Positions 11,038 to 22,739 of a DNA stretch of 64,000 nt are shown here, one piece after another (positions within the stretch are counted from its first letter, which is position 1; every line of letters starts with the position of its first letter). Origin of the DNA: Thysanoteuthis rhombus (taxonomy: Eukaryota; Mollusca; Cephalopoda; Oegopsida; Thysanoteuthidae); NCBI GenBank assembly GCA_963457665.1, contig OY735233.1, forward strand, positions 25,062,428 through 25,126,427, written 5' to 3'. Both the position numbers and the translations under genes were made by a program. The notes beneath the pieces were generated by a model. It worked only from the letters and a program-made list of their open reading frames with translations, did not search any database and was not told the origin of the DNA.

Positions 11038-12177
11038 GATATGGATGGGTGTCAAGTAAATTTTTTCATTCATCATTTTTTGTGTGTGTATTTGATCTTT
11101 TTCGGAATATCTTTACGAGAAAGCTGTGTGGTATAAACTGTACAATTTATGGTAAATAGACAGATGGAAAGCAGTGCAGGATTTGAACAACTGTTTAAAA
11201 AAAAAAACCACCTATGGCTTAGGTCCTGCCAATTCTCTGAGGCCTAAAAGAACTTCCTTACATGAGACCATCTGGTGTGATTTTTAAACAAAGGCGCCTC
11301 CATTCTTCAGATCCAGATATGTGGATTTGTAAAAATAAATCAGAACTGAACACCCTTTCCTTACCCGTCTCCGGATCACCTTTGGGCAAAGTGTATTATC
11401 TGTAAGTCTCACTCAGGGGTTTAAAGCATAAAAATGATTTCGAAATTTTGAAAATGCTAGGGCCTTCCCTTTATGAGAAATATTCTCTTGGACCTGTATT
11501 TTCACCACTTATTTTTCAAACGGCAATCAATGAATTACAATGATATACAATTGTTGATCTTTAAAAATCTTTCATTTTGGAAAAGGATTACATTGATTTT
11601 AATTCTGATACATAATGTATGTCTGTGTACAATAATTGTTTTTCGATATCTGTGCAAGGAAGGATGTAGTTTCTCTTCAACGGAGCCCTAAGCATTATTT
11701 ATTAGGCTCTCATTGGTATGTGAACCCCAGTTTCAAAACCACTGAGATGTATTTGGTCGATCTGCCAGCATTACTGTTCTCGAATTGGGGGACAAAAGAG
11801 GATCCAGATGTCATTTGACCTGAAGAGGTTACATCTTAAATATTCCCTGTTCACCCTGGGGGTTGGTGATGACAGTCTTTCTCAGGTGGAGAGAAAGTAT
11901 TGATGTAAAATCAGTCTTCAGAGACTCTGTCGACTTTGCTGGAAGCTAAATTTGGGGTTGCAAAAAAGCAAACTATAATTTAAAGCAGGAGTTGCTGAAG
12001 TAGTTGATATCGACCCCTGGGGGTTTGTTGGGACTATCCAAGTGGTCGGTAAATGCCTGGGGCTCAAAAGAGGGTTTATAAACGCTAAGAAGGATCTATT
12101 AAACTCTCTGTATCGAGAGCTGACATTCATATGAGAAATGAAAATATATCAAATACAACTTGCTCATACACATCACT

Positions 12178-12179
<2 letters not shown>
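11037..12179. other. No confident gene
   Basis: A moderately GC-rich stretch (11820-12120) contains paired CTGGGGGTT and CCCCTGGGGG motifs that could be the edge of a decayed transposon. I could not identify it. Confidence 0.4.

Positions 12180-12221
<42 letters not shown>
12180..12221. repeat. (TA)n microsatellite
   Basis: A pure TA run of about 40 bp. The following 12222-12857 stretch shows nothing I can support. Confidence 0.95.
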
Positions 12222-12224
<3 letters not shown>

Positions 12225-12857
12225 CTTATTGTCTGTTTATCTTATTTTCTATTTAAATTTTCATAAAATATGATATACTGTCCTATGATTGTGGCTTTGG
12301 TTGATATATGATTATATACTATATGATTTGGTACGTTCTGGGAGAGATTTGATACATTTTGAATCTTCACCTGTTGAATAATGAAAACGATACATCTTGG
12401 AATCTTAAGACTCTATCCAGAGTTCGAAATATGAGTTACAGCAAACAGAAAAGCTGATTCCGAATTTTTGGTTGCTGTTATCTATTGTTCCTGACTTGTT
12501 CTAACCAATGCCCTCTTGATTTTCATCACTATTCCCATGTGAATCATCAAATATATAGGGATAATGAGATCATTCCTCTTATTAATTCCCATTATTTTGA
12601 TCTTTGCTGATATGATTTCAAGATAACCATTCTATAGTCGTCATTTGCTGCCGTCAATCATGTCTTTGACTTTTGAAGGGTCCCTTCCAATTTATTTGTC
12701 TTGGTTATGGGTCTTGAACCCAACAGCTGCCAATCTTTGCTGATTCTGGCGTAATCAAAAGTATTTCTTCGTTTTTTGCATCCGTCTCCAGCAGATGATT
12801 CAAAGGTTGGATCAGTGCTTCAGCTGTAGAAAAAACAAAAAAACTGAAACATGTACA

Positions 12858-13215
12858 GAGGTTTGGTTAGTCACTCAACTGAAACAGTTGTTAGACAACA
12901 TCTTTTAGCAGCATGTTGTGTTTGGGGTGATCAATCAAAGAACTGGAAGAAAATGAATAAGTCACGTCTCTCACTTTTAGTCGGATCACTGGAAAGGAAC
13001 AAGCGGGCACAAACTGGTGACCAATTAAGTAAGAAACTTACATCGTGAATTGAACCTCTCACCAAGAACCTATTTTAGTTGGGGGGGGGACTTTTTTTCT
13101 TGACATAATAAGGTGTAAATGTTTGAAATTTTTAAAGTCTAGTTTTATTGGTACCGCCCATGTACATGATTCATCCAGACATCACCAAACGAACTGCTTA
13201 AAAACTGAAGAAACT
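12858..13215 (-). repeat. Family A repeat, inverted copy
   Basis: On the plus strand it starts GGTTTGGTTAGTCACTCAA, the complement of the family A 3' terminus. It continues through GCAGCATG, GATCAATC, ACTTACATCGTGAATTGAA and AAAACTGAAGAAAC in the family order. Its far end lies about 25 bp before the 43-bp satellite. Confidence 0.8.
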
Positions 13216-13240
13216 TATTTTGACTTTTGGTTGACATTCT

Positions 13241-13612
13241 GTATATTTGGAGAGATAAGACGAGACCCCAATTTATACATACTGTATATTTGGAGAGATA
13301 AGACGAGACCCCAATTTATACATACTGTATATTTGGAGAGATAAGACGAGACCCCAATTTATACATACTGTATATTTGGAGAGATAAGACGAGACCCCAA
13401 TTTATACATACTGTATATTTGGAGAGATAAGACGAGACCCCAATTTATACATACTGTATATTTGGAGAGATAAGACGAGACCCCAATTTATACATACTGT
13501 ATATTTGGAGAGATAAGACGAGACCCCAATTTATACATACTGTATATTTGGAGAAATAAGACGAGACCCCAATTTATACTGTATATTTGGAGAGATAAGA
13601 CGAGACCCCAAT
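13241..13612. repeat. 43-bp satellite, 9 near-identical units
   Basis: Units start with GTATATTTGGAGAGATAAG at 13241, 13284, 13327, 13370, 13413, 13456, 13499, 13542 and 13581. The spacing is exactly 43 bp except the last interval (39 bp, an ACAT deletion). The units are almost identical, with one G-to-A change in unit 8, so the array amplified or homogenised recently. Confidence 0.97.
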
Positions 13613-13997
13613 AAATCCTGAATCTCATTGTTTCAACACACTCACTGTTTAGTCTTCTCTTCTTTTATCTCAACCATAGGACAATGCCATTCAAAAAAGA
13701 TTGTTCTTTAAATGCCTCAAGCATTGTCTCATCCGCCTAATGTTTTGGTGTATATAATTTCATACACATGCTGCAGTAAAAACATCTGTGCTCCTGAAAG
13801 AGACTTCATTAAATGATGACCCTGGGGTCAGACATGCTTTTTGGAGCCAAAGCATCGTTACCACTAACCCAGGGCACCCCAGCAGTAACTTGAATCACCA
13901 CCAGACTCTTGGTGGTTTTCTGTCACAGCGTGAGAATCCCAGATGAAAATGCAGCCTCATCATATATACTTGTATCCACAACTTTCCAGTCTCTGAT

Positions 13998-14041
<44 letters not shown>

Positions 14042-14582
14042 AATGCTGATGCATGTCTGAACACATTTGAACGTATCTAATCTTATATTACATCCACCCA
14101 CGGGTATTTGTATTTATGTCTGTAAATGATCCATGTTTAGTGGTAGATCATTTTATGACACTGTTTGCTTCTGGCCATTCTGGAGTCGTGTCAAAATGTG
14201 GGGCTTTATTCACTGGAGAAGTTTGAAAATGCAAAATGTATAAATGTTAAATAAACCATAGGCGCAGTGAATGGAGTTTTTTGAAAAAATTCGGAAAAAA
14301 AAAATGGCTTATTTCCTGGTGTTGAACAAAATTGAACAAAAATGCACACTCTAACATACATATGTGTATAAAAAACACCCCTGTAAAATTAAAAATTTAT
14401 TTTGAATTATAAAACACCCTGTAAAAGGACAAGCCAGGGTTGGGGTAGGGTAAACAGGAAATCTTTTGGTAAGTTGATTGATTGAAGGTTGCATCAAAAA
14501 GTACTGCTTGTATTCATTTGGGAAGAGGGGGTATTTTTCTTGTTTCTTGTCTTTTTTTCTCTTGTCTATCTTGCTTCCATTT
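13613..14582. other. No gene seen
   Basis: Includes a (TA)n run at about 14000-14041 and a GC-richer patch at 13820-13960. No exon or repeat match is evident. Confidence 0.5.
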
Positions 14583-14598
14583 TCTCTCTCTCTCTCAC

Positions 14599-14635
<37 letters not shown>

Positions 14636-15700
14636 GGTGTCTCTTATTGTCTAAATGGTGTCTCTTGTACTCTCTTTTTTTTATGATGGTTCCCTCTAAC
14701 TCTCTCTTCAGGGTGTCCCTCTCTGACTCTCTCTTCAGGGTGTCCCTCTCTGACTCTCTCTTCAGGGTGTCCCTCTCTGACTCTCTTTTAATGGTGTCCC
14801 TCTGACTCTCTTTTCATGGTGTCCCTCTGACTCTCTCTTCAGGGTGTCCCTCTCTGACTCTCTTTTCAGGGTGTCCCTCTCTGACTCTCTTTTCAGGGTG
14901 TCCCTCTCTGACTCTCTTTTCAGGGTGTCCCTCTCTGACTCTCTTTTCAGGGTGTCCCTCTCTGACTCTCTTTTCAGGGTGTCCCTCTCTGACTCTTTCT
15001 TCAGGGTATCTCTCTCTCTCTCTGACTCTTTCTTCAGGGTATCTCTCTCTCTCTCTGACTCTTTCTTCAGGGTATCTCTCTCTCTCTCTCTCTCTGACTC
15101 TTTCTTCAGGGTATCTCTCTCTCTCTCTCTCTCTGACTCTTTCTTCAGGGTATCTCTCTCTCTCTCTCTCTCTGACTCTTTCTTCAGGGTATCTCTCTCT
15201 CTCTCTCTCTCTCTGACTCTTTCTTCAGGGTATCTCTCTCTCTCTCTCTGACTCTTTCTTCAGGGTATCTCTCTCTCTCTCTCTGACTCTTTCTTCAGGG
15301 TATCTCTCTCTCTCTCTCTGACTCTTTCTTCAGGGTATCTCTCTCTCTCTCTCTGACTCTTTCTTCAGGGTATCTCTCTCTCTCTCTCTGACTCTTTCTT
15401 CAGGGTATCTCTCTCTCTCTCTGACTCTTTATTCAGGGTATCTCTCTCTCTCTCTGACTCTTTATTCAGGGTATCTCTCTCTCTCTCTCTGACTCTTTAT
15501 TCAGGGTATCTCTCTCTCTCTCTCTGACTCTTTATTCAGGGTATCTCTCTCTCTCTCTGACTCTTTATTCAGGGTATCTCTCTCTCTCTCTGACTCTTTA
15601 TTCAGGGTATCTCTCTCTCTCTCTGACTCTTTCTCCAGGTTGTCTCTCTCTCTCTCTCTGACTCTTTCTTCAGGGTGTCTCTCTCTCTCTCTCACTCTTT
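14583..15700. repeat. Polypyrimidine minisatellite, 27-bp then variable 29-39-bp units
   Basis: After a (CT)n lead-in, a 27-bp unit (GACTCTC...CAGGGTGTCCCTCTCT type) repeats to about 15000. From there a related unit with CAGGGTATC and a (CT)n of variable length repeats about 20 times. The purines are almost confined to the GACTC and CAGGGT blocks. The serine/leucine-rich open frames are artefacts. Confidence 0.95.
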
Positions 15701-16710
15701 CTTCTCTCTTTTATGATCTTCCTTCCTCTCTCTCATGGTCTCTCTTACTCTCTCTTTATCTCTTTCATGGTCTCCCTCACTTCCCCTCTGTCCCTCTTTC
15801 ATGGTTTTCCTTACTCACTCTTAGTCTCTCTCACAGTCTTCTGTATTCTTTCTTTCTCTCTCTCATGGATTTGTGTCCTCTCTCTTTCTTTCTTTCATGG
15901 TCGTCCGTACTCTCCCTTTCTCACTCTTTCATGGTCTTCCTTACTCTGTCTGTCTCTCTCATGGTCTTTCCTACTCTTTTTCTCTCTAATGGTCTTCCTT
16001 ACTCTCTTTTTCTCTCATGGTTTTCCTTACTCTCTTTCTCTCTCATGGTCTTCTTTACTCTCTTTCTCTCTCATGGTCTTCTTTACTCTCTTTCTCTCTC
16101 ATGGTCTTCTTTACTCTCTTTCTCTCTCATGGTCTTCTTTACTCTCTTTCTCTCTCATGGTCTTCTTTACTCTCTTTCTCTCTCATGGTCTTCTTTACTC
16201 TCTTTCTCTCTCATGGTCTTCTTTACTCTCTTTCTCTCTCATGGTCTTCTTTACTCTCTCTCTCTCTCATGGTCTTCTTTACTCTCTCTCTCTCTCATGG
16301 TCTTCTTTACTCTCTCTCTCTCTCATGGTCTTCTTTACTCTCTCTCTCTCTCATGGTCTTCTTTACTCTCTCTCTCTCTCATGGTCTTCTTTACTCTCTC
16401 TCTCTCATGGTCTTCTTTACTCTCTCTCTCTCATGGTCTTCTTTACTCTCTCTCTCTCTCTCTCATGGTCTTCTTTACTCTCTCTCTCTCTTATGGTCTT
16501 CTTTACTCTCTCTCTCTCTCATGGTCTTCTTTACTCTCTCTCTCTCTCTCTCATGGTCTTCTTTACTCTCTCTCTCTCTCTCTCTCATGGTCTTCTTTAC
16601 TCTCTCTCTCTCTCTCTCATGGTCTTCTTTACTCTCTCTCTCTCTCTCTCATGGTCTTCTTTACTCTCTCTCTCTCATGGTCTTCTTCACGCTCTCTCTC
16701 TCATGATCTT
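15701..16710. repeat. Polypyrimidine minisatellite, 28-bp unit
   Basis: The unit CATGGTCTTCTTTACTCTCT plus (TC)n repeats about 25 times, with CT-length variants toward the 3' side. The 28-bp period cycles through three frames and none contains a stop, which is why open frames extend more than 700 codons. Confidence 0.95.
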
Positions 16711-17845
16711 CCTTTCTCTTTCTTTCATGTTCTTCCTTTCTCTTTCTTTCATGTTCTTCTTTTGTCTTTCTTTCATGTTCTTCCTTTCTCTTTCTTTCAT
16801 GTTCTTCCTTCCTCTTTCTTTCATGTTCTTCCTTTCTCTTTCTTTCATGTTCTTCCTTGCTCTTTCTTTCATGTTCTTCCTTGCTCTTTCTTTCATGTTC
16901 TTCCCTGCTCTTTCTTTCATGTTCTTCCTTTCTCTTTCTTTCATGTTCTTCCTTTCTCTTTCTTTCATGTTCTTCCTTTCTCTTTCTTTCATGTTCTTCC
17001 TTGCTCTTTCTTTCATGTTCTTCCTTTTCCTTTCTTTCATGTTCTTCCTTTCTCTTTCTTTCATGTTCTTCCTTTCTCTTTCTTTCATGTTCTTCCTTTC
17101 TCTTTCTTTCATGTTCTTCCTTTCTCTTTCTTTCATGTTCTTCCTTTCTCTTTCTTTCATGTTCTTCCTTTCTCTTTCTTTCATGTTCTTCCTTTCTCTT
17201 TCTTTCATGTTCTTCCTCTCTCTTTCTTTCATGTTCTTCCTCTCTCTTTCTTTCATGTTCTTCCTTTCTCTTTCTTTCATGTTCTTCCTTGCTCTTTCTT
17301 TCATGTTCTTCCTTTTCCTTTCTTTCATGTTCTTCCTTTTCCTTTCTTTCATGTTCTTCCTTTCTCTTTCTTTCATGTTCTTCCTTTCTCTTTCTTTCAT
17401 GTTCTTCCTTTCTCTTTCTTTCATGTTCTTCCTTTCTCTTTCTTTCATGTTCTTCCTTTCTCTTTCTTTCATGTTCTTCCTTTCTCTTTCTTTCATGTTC
17501 TTCTTTTGTCTTTCTTTCATGTTCTTCCTCTCTCTTTCTTTCATGTTCTTCCTCTCTCTTTCTTTCATGTTCTTCCTCTCTCTTTCTTTCATGTTCTTCC
17601 TTTCTCTTTCTTTCATGTTCTTCCTTGCTCTTTCTTTCATGTTCTTCCTTGCTCTTTCTTTCATGTTCTTCCTTGCTCTTTCTTTCATGTTCTTCCTTGC
17701 TCTTTCTTTCATGTTCTTCCTTGCTCTTTCTTTCATGATCTTCCTTGCTCTTTCTTTCATGATCTTCCTTGCTCTTTCTTTCTTTCTCTCTTTCATGATC
17801 TTCTTTGCACTTTCTTTCTCTCTTTCACAATCTTTTTTACTCTCT
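16711..17845. repeat. Polypyrimidine minisatellite, 24-bp unit, over 40 copies
   Basis: The unit TCTTTCTTTCATGTTCTTCC plus four variable pyrimidine-rich bases repeats with a period of 24 bp. Because 24 is a multiple of three, every frame stays open. The minus strand reads as an MKERERKN octapeptide repeat. Variant units (TTGC, TTTC, CTCT, TTCC) occur in runs, a sign of local unit duplication. Confidence 0.97.
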
Positions 17846-18059
17846 GAAGAGATCTTTTGCGTATGCTTGTGAACACCCTGATTGCTTAACAACTGGCCAT
17901 TGCACGAAGTTGACAATCACCCGATATATGTTACCACTCAAGGCAACGCAGTGTCATGTTTGACTTTTTTTTATCAGCAATCTTCGAGAAATCTAAAGAA
18001 AATAAATAAAAACTTACAAATTAGAGATTTCTCTTCAGTTTCTCAAATCATCTTCCTTG

Positions 18060-18300
18060 ACTTCTGCTCTTCAAAATGATCTAAATTCAGATATAGAGTA
18101 TCTAATTTCGCAACACTGAAGAGGAATAACTGAAATACTTTAAAGCCAAAGTTCTGTACAACAGATGGAAGTTTATTTTACATGACAATTATGTCAGGGT
18201 GCTCTGCTCACAATGAAGTCCAACCCCTTCCAAACATGCCACTTTGGAACTGGCACAGCCTTAGCAATAAGAATTCCTCAAATAAATATTGACATGTTTT
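18060..18300 (+). repeat. Family E repeat, copy 1
   Basis: Shares with 27745-28000 the order ATCTAAATT.AGATA, GCA.CACTGAA, GACAATTATG.CAGG, AGTCCA.CCCCTTCCAAAC and GGCAC.GCC. Roughly 75% similar by eye. No coding potential. Confidence 0.7.
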
Positions 18301-19662
18301 TGGCTTCTTGACTGGAATCCATCATTCTTTGGCTTCGTAAACTGAACTTTGGCTTGTAGTGAACTCGGTCTTTGTTCGAATCAATAGAATGTCTGACTTT
18401 AAGAACTTACTAAGTAGAATCAATTACAATTTAATATTTTCGAGTTCACCATTTGTAAGGGTGAAAAAGTATAGTTGGCTCTGCAGTACCATTGTTAGTC
18501 AAAAGTGTGAGAGAGATTGTTTTGCTGTTGTTTTTTTAGCTTTCCTCTCCTCATAGTTGCAACTTGTAAAACAATGGTTAAAGACTGCCTATCAGTATCT
18601 TTAAAAGAAACTCAATGAAGAACAAGGTTTTTAATGGTAGTAGAATACCAATAAAGTTCATATATGTAGTGTGATACGTTTGGAAAATGAGTGCATTATT
18701 GATGTCTTGCTGCTGAAGTTTTTATGACAAAGTACCTCAAAGATTTTGGTTGTACATATGCTTCTAGATATTTAGGAAATGTTTGTTTGACATGTGAAAT
18801 ATGAAATGTCGCAACCAAAGGAAACTTTAGTCTGTGTTACTTCTGAGAATGTTTTATTGAGGAAATTATCTTGCTTCATGATATATATATATGACAGACG
18901 GTTAAAAGTACTCGTGTACACACTCAGTGTGATCTTGGGTTTTATGGTCCTAAATTATGATTGCATAAAGATTGTAAAACTTTATCACCTTTAATGGCTG
19001 AAAATGACTAGACCTTTTCTTCTTGAATCTTTAACTTTATCCTGGAAGAGGGACAAATGTTGGTTCCACCACCAATACCTTATGAAATGCCTATGGATGT
19101 AGTATTTGTTTGTGGGGGATTAAAGCACAAAACCAATTGGAGCAGGGGATGTCTGCCCATGGTTGATCTTCTGGCATTGCTGTTTTGGAATCGCACTTGA
19201 GGATGTTGTTGCGGATGAGAATTCGGATGTCGTCAGACTGGAGAAGTTTGGGGGTGGATGGCCAAGGTCCTCAGATGGAGCTGTACGGCTGGCAGGAAAG
19301 TCGGCATCTTCCCAAAGACTCTGTTGGCCTTGCCATATTGGGTCTGTGAAAAAAAAAAAAAAAATCTTTTTGTAGATGAGGACCTTACCAAGGTTATGTA
19401 CGTTTGTATTTATAACCGCTGTCGAATGTCTTGCATACTCCTGTCGTTGCTTCCTCCTTCAGCTGTGGACTGTCTAGAGTGGATGAAAGTGGGGGGAGGG
19501 GGCAGGTTGTCATCACATTTTCTCAGAAGATGAACTGGATTGGGGATAACATTTTTGTGGAGGAGTTGAACTGAAAAAAAATGAAGAAAAAAAAAAAATG
19601 AATCCTCTCCCCCATCATTCTTATCCCAGAAACTCAGAAAGTATGAATGAGAGAGGAAGTGT

Positions 19663-19663
<1 letters not shown>
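18301..19663. other. No confident gene
   Basis: Mostly AT-rich. A GC-richer patch at 19160-19350 is open on both strands for about 60 codons. It gives no recognisable domain and ends in an A-run, so it could be an old processed copy or chance. Confidence 0.4.
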
Positions 19664-19705
<42 letters not shown>

Positions 19706-19723
19706 TGTGCGTGGTGTATACCC

Positions 19724-19758
<35 letters not shown>

Positions 19759-19820
19759 GTGTGTGTATGTATGTATGTATGTATATATATATATATATAT
19801 GTAATGTGTGTGTATGTATG

Positions 19821-19854
<34 letters not shown>

Positions 19855-19855
19855 A
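19664..19855. repeat. Composite (TA)n/(TGTA)n/(GA)n microsatellites
   Basis: Three TA runs separated by GTGTG and GTATGTATG segments, ending in (GA)n. The same order of units (TA, then AATGTGTGTGTATGTATG) occurs at least twice. Confidence 0.9.
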
Positions 19856-20014
19856 TGTTTGGGAAAGAGAGGCTTAAGAAGAGTGTATTGGATGAGAGAG
19901 AGAGCTGAAGAAAGGTGAAAACAGAGAGAGATGTACCATGAATGGAATACCTTCACTCCCCCCCCCTTCGTCTCTATTCCGACCAAAGCTCCCATATGTG
20001 CATCAAATAATCTC

Positions 20015-20428
20015 AGCCTGAACTGTCAACAATTTTCCTCAGTTTTTGAGTTCGTCTGGCTGATCGTGTATGTATGGCTGTACAGGCTGCACCCATTGAG
20101 CTAGAAGACTGAAAATTTAAACATTTACTCCTTATTAGTTTTAGAAAAAAACAATTTTTTCTAAATATACCCTATGATAGGTTTTTAGTGGGGGGCTTAG
20201 TCTACAATGTATAATCATGCTAAATTGGTCCTTTATCTTTGATTAGCTGTATTCAAGCTTGTTTTTTGTTTATTTACTCAAATTCGTACATTTTTAGTGA
20301 TTACCACCGATCAAAATCGCCTTTTTTGTTTGTTTTTTCAAAATTTTTAATTGATCACCCTGAACTCGGCATGCTGCCAAGAGATGTTGGTCAGGTAATT
20401 ACTTCTGTTGAGTGACTAACAAGGCCTG
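20015..20428 (+). repeat. Family A repeat
   Basis: A nearly complete copy containing AACTGTCAAC, a GTCTGGCTG-like motif, TACAGGCTGCACC, TTTAAACATTTACTCCTTAT, TAAATTGGTCC, TTTAATTGATCACCC and CGGCATGCTGCCAA, and ending GAGTGACTAAC. It lies in tandem with the next copy. Confidence 0.85.
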
Positions 20429-20439
20429 ATTTAGTTGGA

Positions 20440-20740
20440 TTGAAATTTACTATATCTAGAAAATTTTTTTTTGTTTTTTGAATCCCCATCCCTAGGTTTC
20501 TCTTCATTTTGCAATGTTTGTTTATTCTAAATTGGTCCCATAGTTTGTGTTTAGCAATGTTCATGCTTGTTTTGTTTTTTTAAATTCATATATTCTTAGT
20601 GATCACTGCCCAACAAAAGACAAGAAAAGTAACTTATTTATTGATCAGCCTTTCTTCTAATTTTTCAATTGATCACCCACAACATGGCATACTGCTAAAA
20701 GATGATGATAGTGTAACAATTTCTACTGGGTGACTTTTTC
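20440..20740 (+). repeat. Family A repeat, 5'-truncated, in tandem
   Basis: Follows the previous copy directly. It retains the middle and 3' parts (TAAATTGGTCCCATAG, GTGATCACTGCCCAACAAAA, GATCACCCACAACATGGC, GGGTGACT). Confidence 0.85.
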
Positions 20741-20759
20741 AAATTCTATTCTTTAGATT

Positions 20760-21053
20760 CTAACACCCTCTTGAATCTTTTAGGGTTTCTGCTTCCTGAG
20801 CTCCTGACCCCTCCATCGATTGCCAGCCCTGGGGCTTGCTGAAATGGATTTCTCTGACATATGTTATATTTTCTTGACCTTTCACCTTTGTGTCCAAAGA
20901 AAGAGTGGCAGGCATTATTTTCAGGCACAGATTACTCTGCCCAAAACATTCTAGTACAGGGAAACCTTTTTTCATCTCAAAGATGTCAGAAGTGGAGAAA
21001 ATCAAAGCTAAGCTAAAAAAAATAAGGGGAGTTGAGGTTTCTGCCTTTGACAT
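20760..21053 (-). CDS. Hypothetical ORF, 97 codons, unplaced
   Basis: An open minus-strand frame in a patch that is not obviously repetitive, between a family A copy and a family D copy. Composition is ordinary for a protein (mixed charged and hydrophobic residues, no low complexity) and it contains the peptide VKGQENITYVREIHFSKPQG. I recognise no domain. A second minus-strand frame (20746-20928, 60 codons) overlaps it and looks equally plausible, which lowers confidence in either. No clear splice sites or promoter define it. It could be an exon, a pseudogene piece or chance. Confidence 0.2.
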   Translation of the reverse strand: MSKAETSTPLIFFSLALIFSTSDIFEMKKGFPVLECFGQSNLCLKIMPATLSLDTKVKGQENITYVREIHFSKPQGWQSMEGSGAQEAETLKDSRGC

Positions 21054-21129
21054 GTAAGAACTTTTGACAAAAAATTAGTTACATAGGTATATATATATGT
21101 ATATATATATATATTTTCGAGACCAAGTA

Positions 21130-21515
21130 ATTATTGATTCAGTTAAGAGAAAATACTCTTTATCATAGTCAATAATTGAATATCTGTAGCATCAAAATTC
21201 ATACTATTTAAAAATATGGTCTGAATAATTTCTATTCATGATTATACTGTTCCAATGGGAAAATCCAGTGGGGAAAAAAAACATCCAGAAACATATAGAT
21301 GCTCGAAAATCTAGATCTAATCAATAAATCTGTCTTTTTTTTTTTTTTTTTTTTTTTTCTTTAAACAAGATATTTTTATAAGGTCTACTGGAGTACTGAT
21401 GCCGATTTTCAAGTCTACAGACAAAACAGTATGGCCAGGAGCATTAGAATACACAAGTACATGCATATATGAAAAAAGATAGAATCCTTCGCCAACTTTG
21501 ATGACGGTTGTTCTG
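21130..21515 (+). repeat. Family D repeat, copy 1
   Basis: Resembles 22740-23130 and 56640-57060. Shared ordered motifs are TCAAAAT.T.AAGTC-like, TTCTATTCATGA, the GATTTTCAAGTCT..AGACAAAAC stretch, TGGCCA, ACACAAGTACATGCATATA and a GAATCCTTCGCCA-like end. A poly(T) run (about 21333-21359) interrupts this copy. Confidence 0.7.
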
Positions 21516-21539
21516 TGTGCGTGTGTTTATTTATTTATA

Positions 21540-21543
21540 TACA

Positions 21544-21595
<52 letters not shown>

Positions 21596-21896
21596 CATTT
21601 ATATATATATTTACATTTATATATATATTTACATTTATATATATATTTACATTTATATATATATTTACATTTATATATATATTTACATTTATATATATAT
21701 TTACATTTATATATATATATATTTACATTTATATATATATTTACATTTATTTATATATATATTTATATTTATTTATATATATATTTATATTTATATTTAT
21801 TTATATATATATTTATATTTATATATATTTATTTATATTTATATATATATATTTATATATATATTTATATTTATATATATATATATATATATATAA
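21540..21896. repeat. (TA)n with an 18-bp TTTACATTTATATATATA satellite
   Basis: An 18-bp unit repeats about eight times from 21593, then degenerates into TATATTTAT variants. Because 18 is a multiple of three, frames of 130-150 codons stay open. They are artefacts. Confidence 0.95.
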
Positions 21897-22223
21897 TGTT
21901 TGTGTGAAGAATGGAAGGAAGGAAATCTATATTCTAAAACCAAAGATTATCCCTGGCCAAAAATAATGTTATAATATGGCGTCTGAAAGTCTGTGAAAAG
22001 TTCCATAGTTGAAGCACCATTTTTTGATTACACTGATGATATACAATCCAAAAGATATAGGCACTATTTATGTACAAATTTTTTTCACTTGATTAAATTA
22101 AAAGATTTGACTTCTGGGAATTCTAAGTTGCCTTTCAAACAATCTGGAGTCAAGGAGGCTCGCTTAAATGTTTATTCATTAAATTAGTGGCGAGAGTTTT
22201 TAATTATCAATTTATTGGAATCA
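21897..22223. other. No gene seen
   Basis: AT-rich spacer without a supported feature. Confidence 0.45.
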
Positions 22224-22572
22224 GGTCTGGTTAGTTGCACATGACCAATGTGTTTTGGCAGCCTATTGCGTTAAGGATGAGCAATTACAAAATTGGAAAA
22301 AAATCTGAAGCTTCTAAAAAACGAGAGTAAATGCTGCCTGACGAGAACTAAGGGACCAATTTTGCATTAATGTGAATATGTGAATTGACCCTCCCCGCCG
22401 AAAAATTCTACAGCGCTGGGTTAAAAAACAGATGTTATAAGGAGTAAATCTTCAAATTTTCACCCATCTAACCCCATTGGTACAGTCTGTATGCAAGACA
22501 CATATGTACGTAGATAGCCAACCAGACCCACTTAGAAAATGAAGAAAATCATGTTGATGTTGACCGTTTCTC
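22224..22572 (-). repeat. Family A repeat, inverted copy
   Basis: Begins with the complement of the family 3' end (GTCTGGTTAGTTGCACATGA), then TTTTGGCAGCC, GAGCAATTA, GGGACCAATTTTGCAT, AGGAGTAAATCTTCAAATTTTC and TAGCCAACCAGACCCACTT. Confidence 0.8.
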
Positions 22573-22739
22573 ACAAGTAGACTGACTGACAATTGTTAGT
22601 GGATACATAACCTCTGTCCAAAATATCAACATCCCCGTGGACACGTATCTTTTGCAGACAGAATGCTAATTCTTTTCACCTCAAGAACTGAAGAAAACAT
22701 TCATACACTTTCTACTCTATATCAACTACAACCTGCCAT

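Noticed and set aside
10348..11076. 242-codon minus-strand frame
   Set aside because: A TA/TG microsatellite read as IYIYTHTH; composition artefact.
13241..13612. Regularly spaced repeats resembling a CRISPR array
   Set aside because: The repeats are directly contiguous with no unique spacers. It is a simple 43-bp tandem satellite in animal DNA.
15640..17847. 735- and 719-codon open frames on the plus strand and a 409-codon frame on the minus strand
   Set aside because: They coincide exactly with 28-bp and 24-bp stop-free minisatellites. All frames are open at once, and there is no unique sequence, splice signal or domain.
19163..19375. Possible coding exon in a GC-richer patch
   Set aside because: Open on both strands, with no recognisable domain, no good splice pair, and it runs into an A-run.
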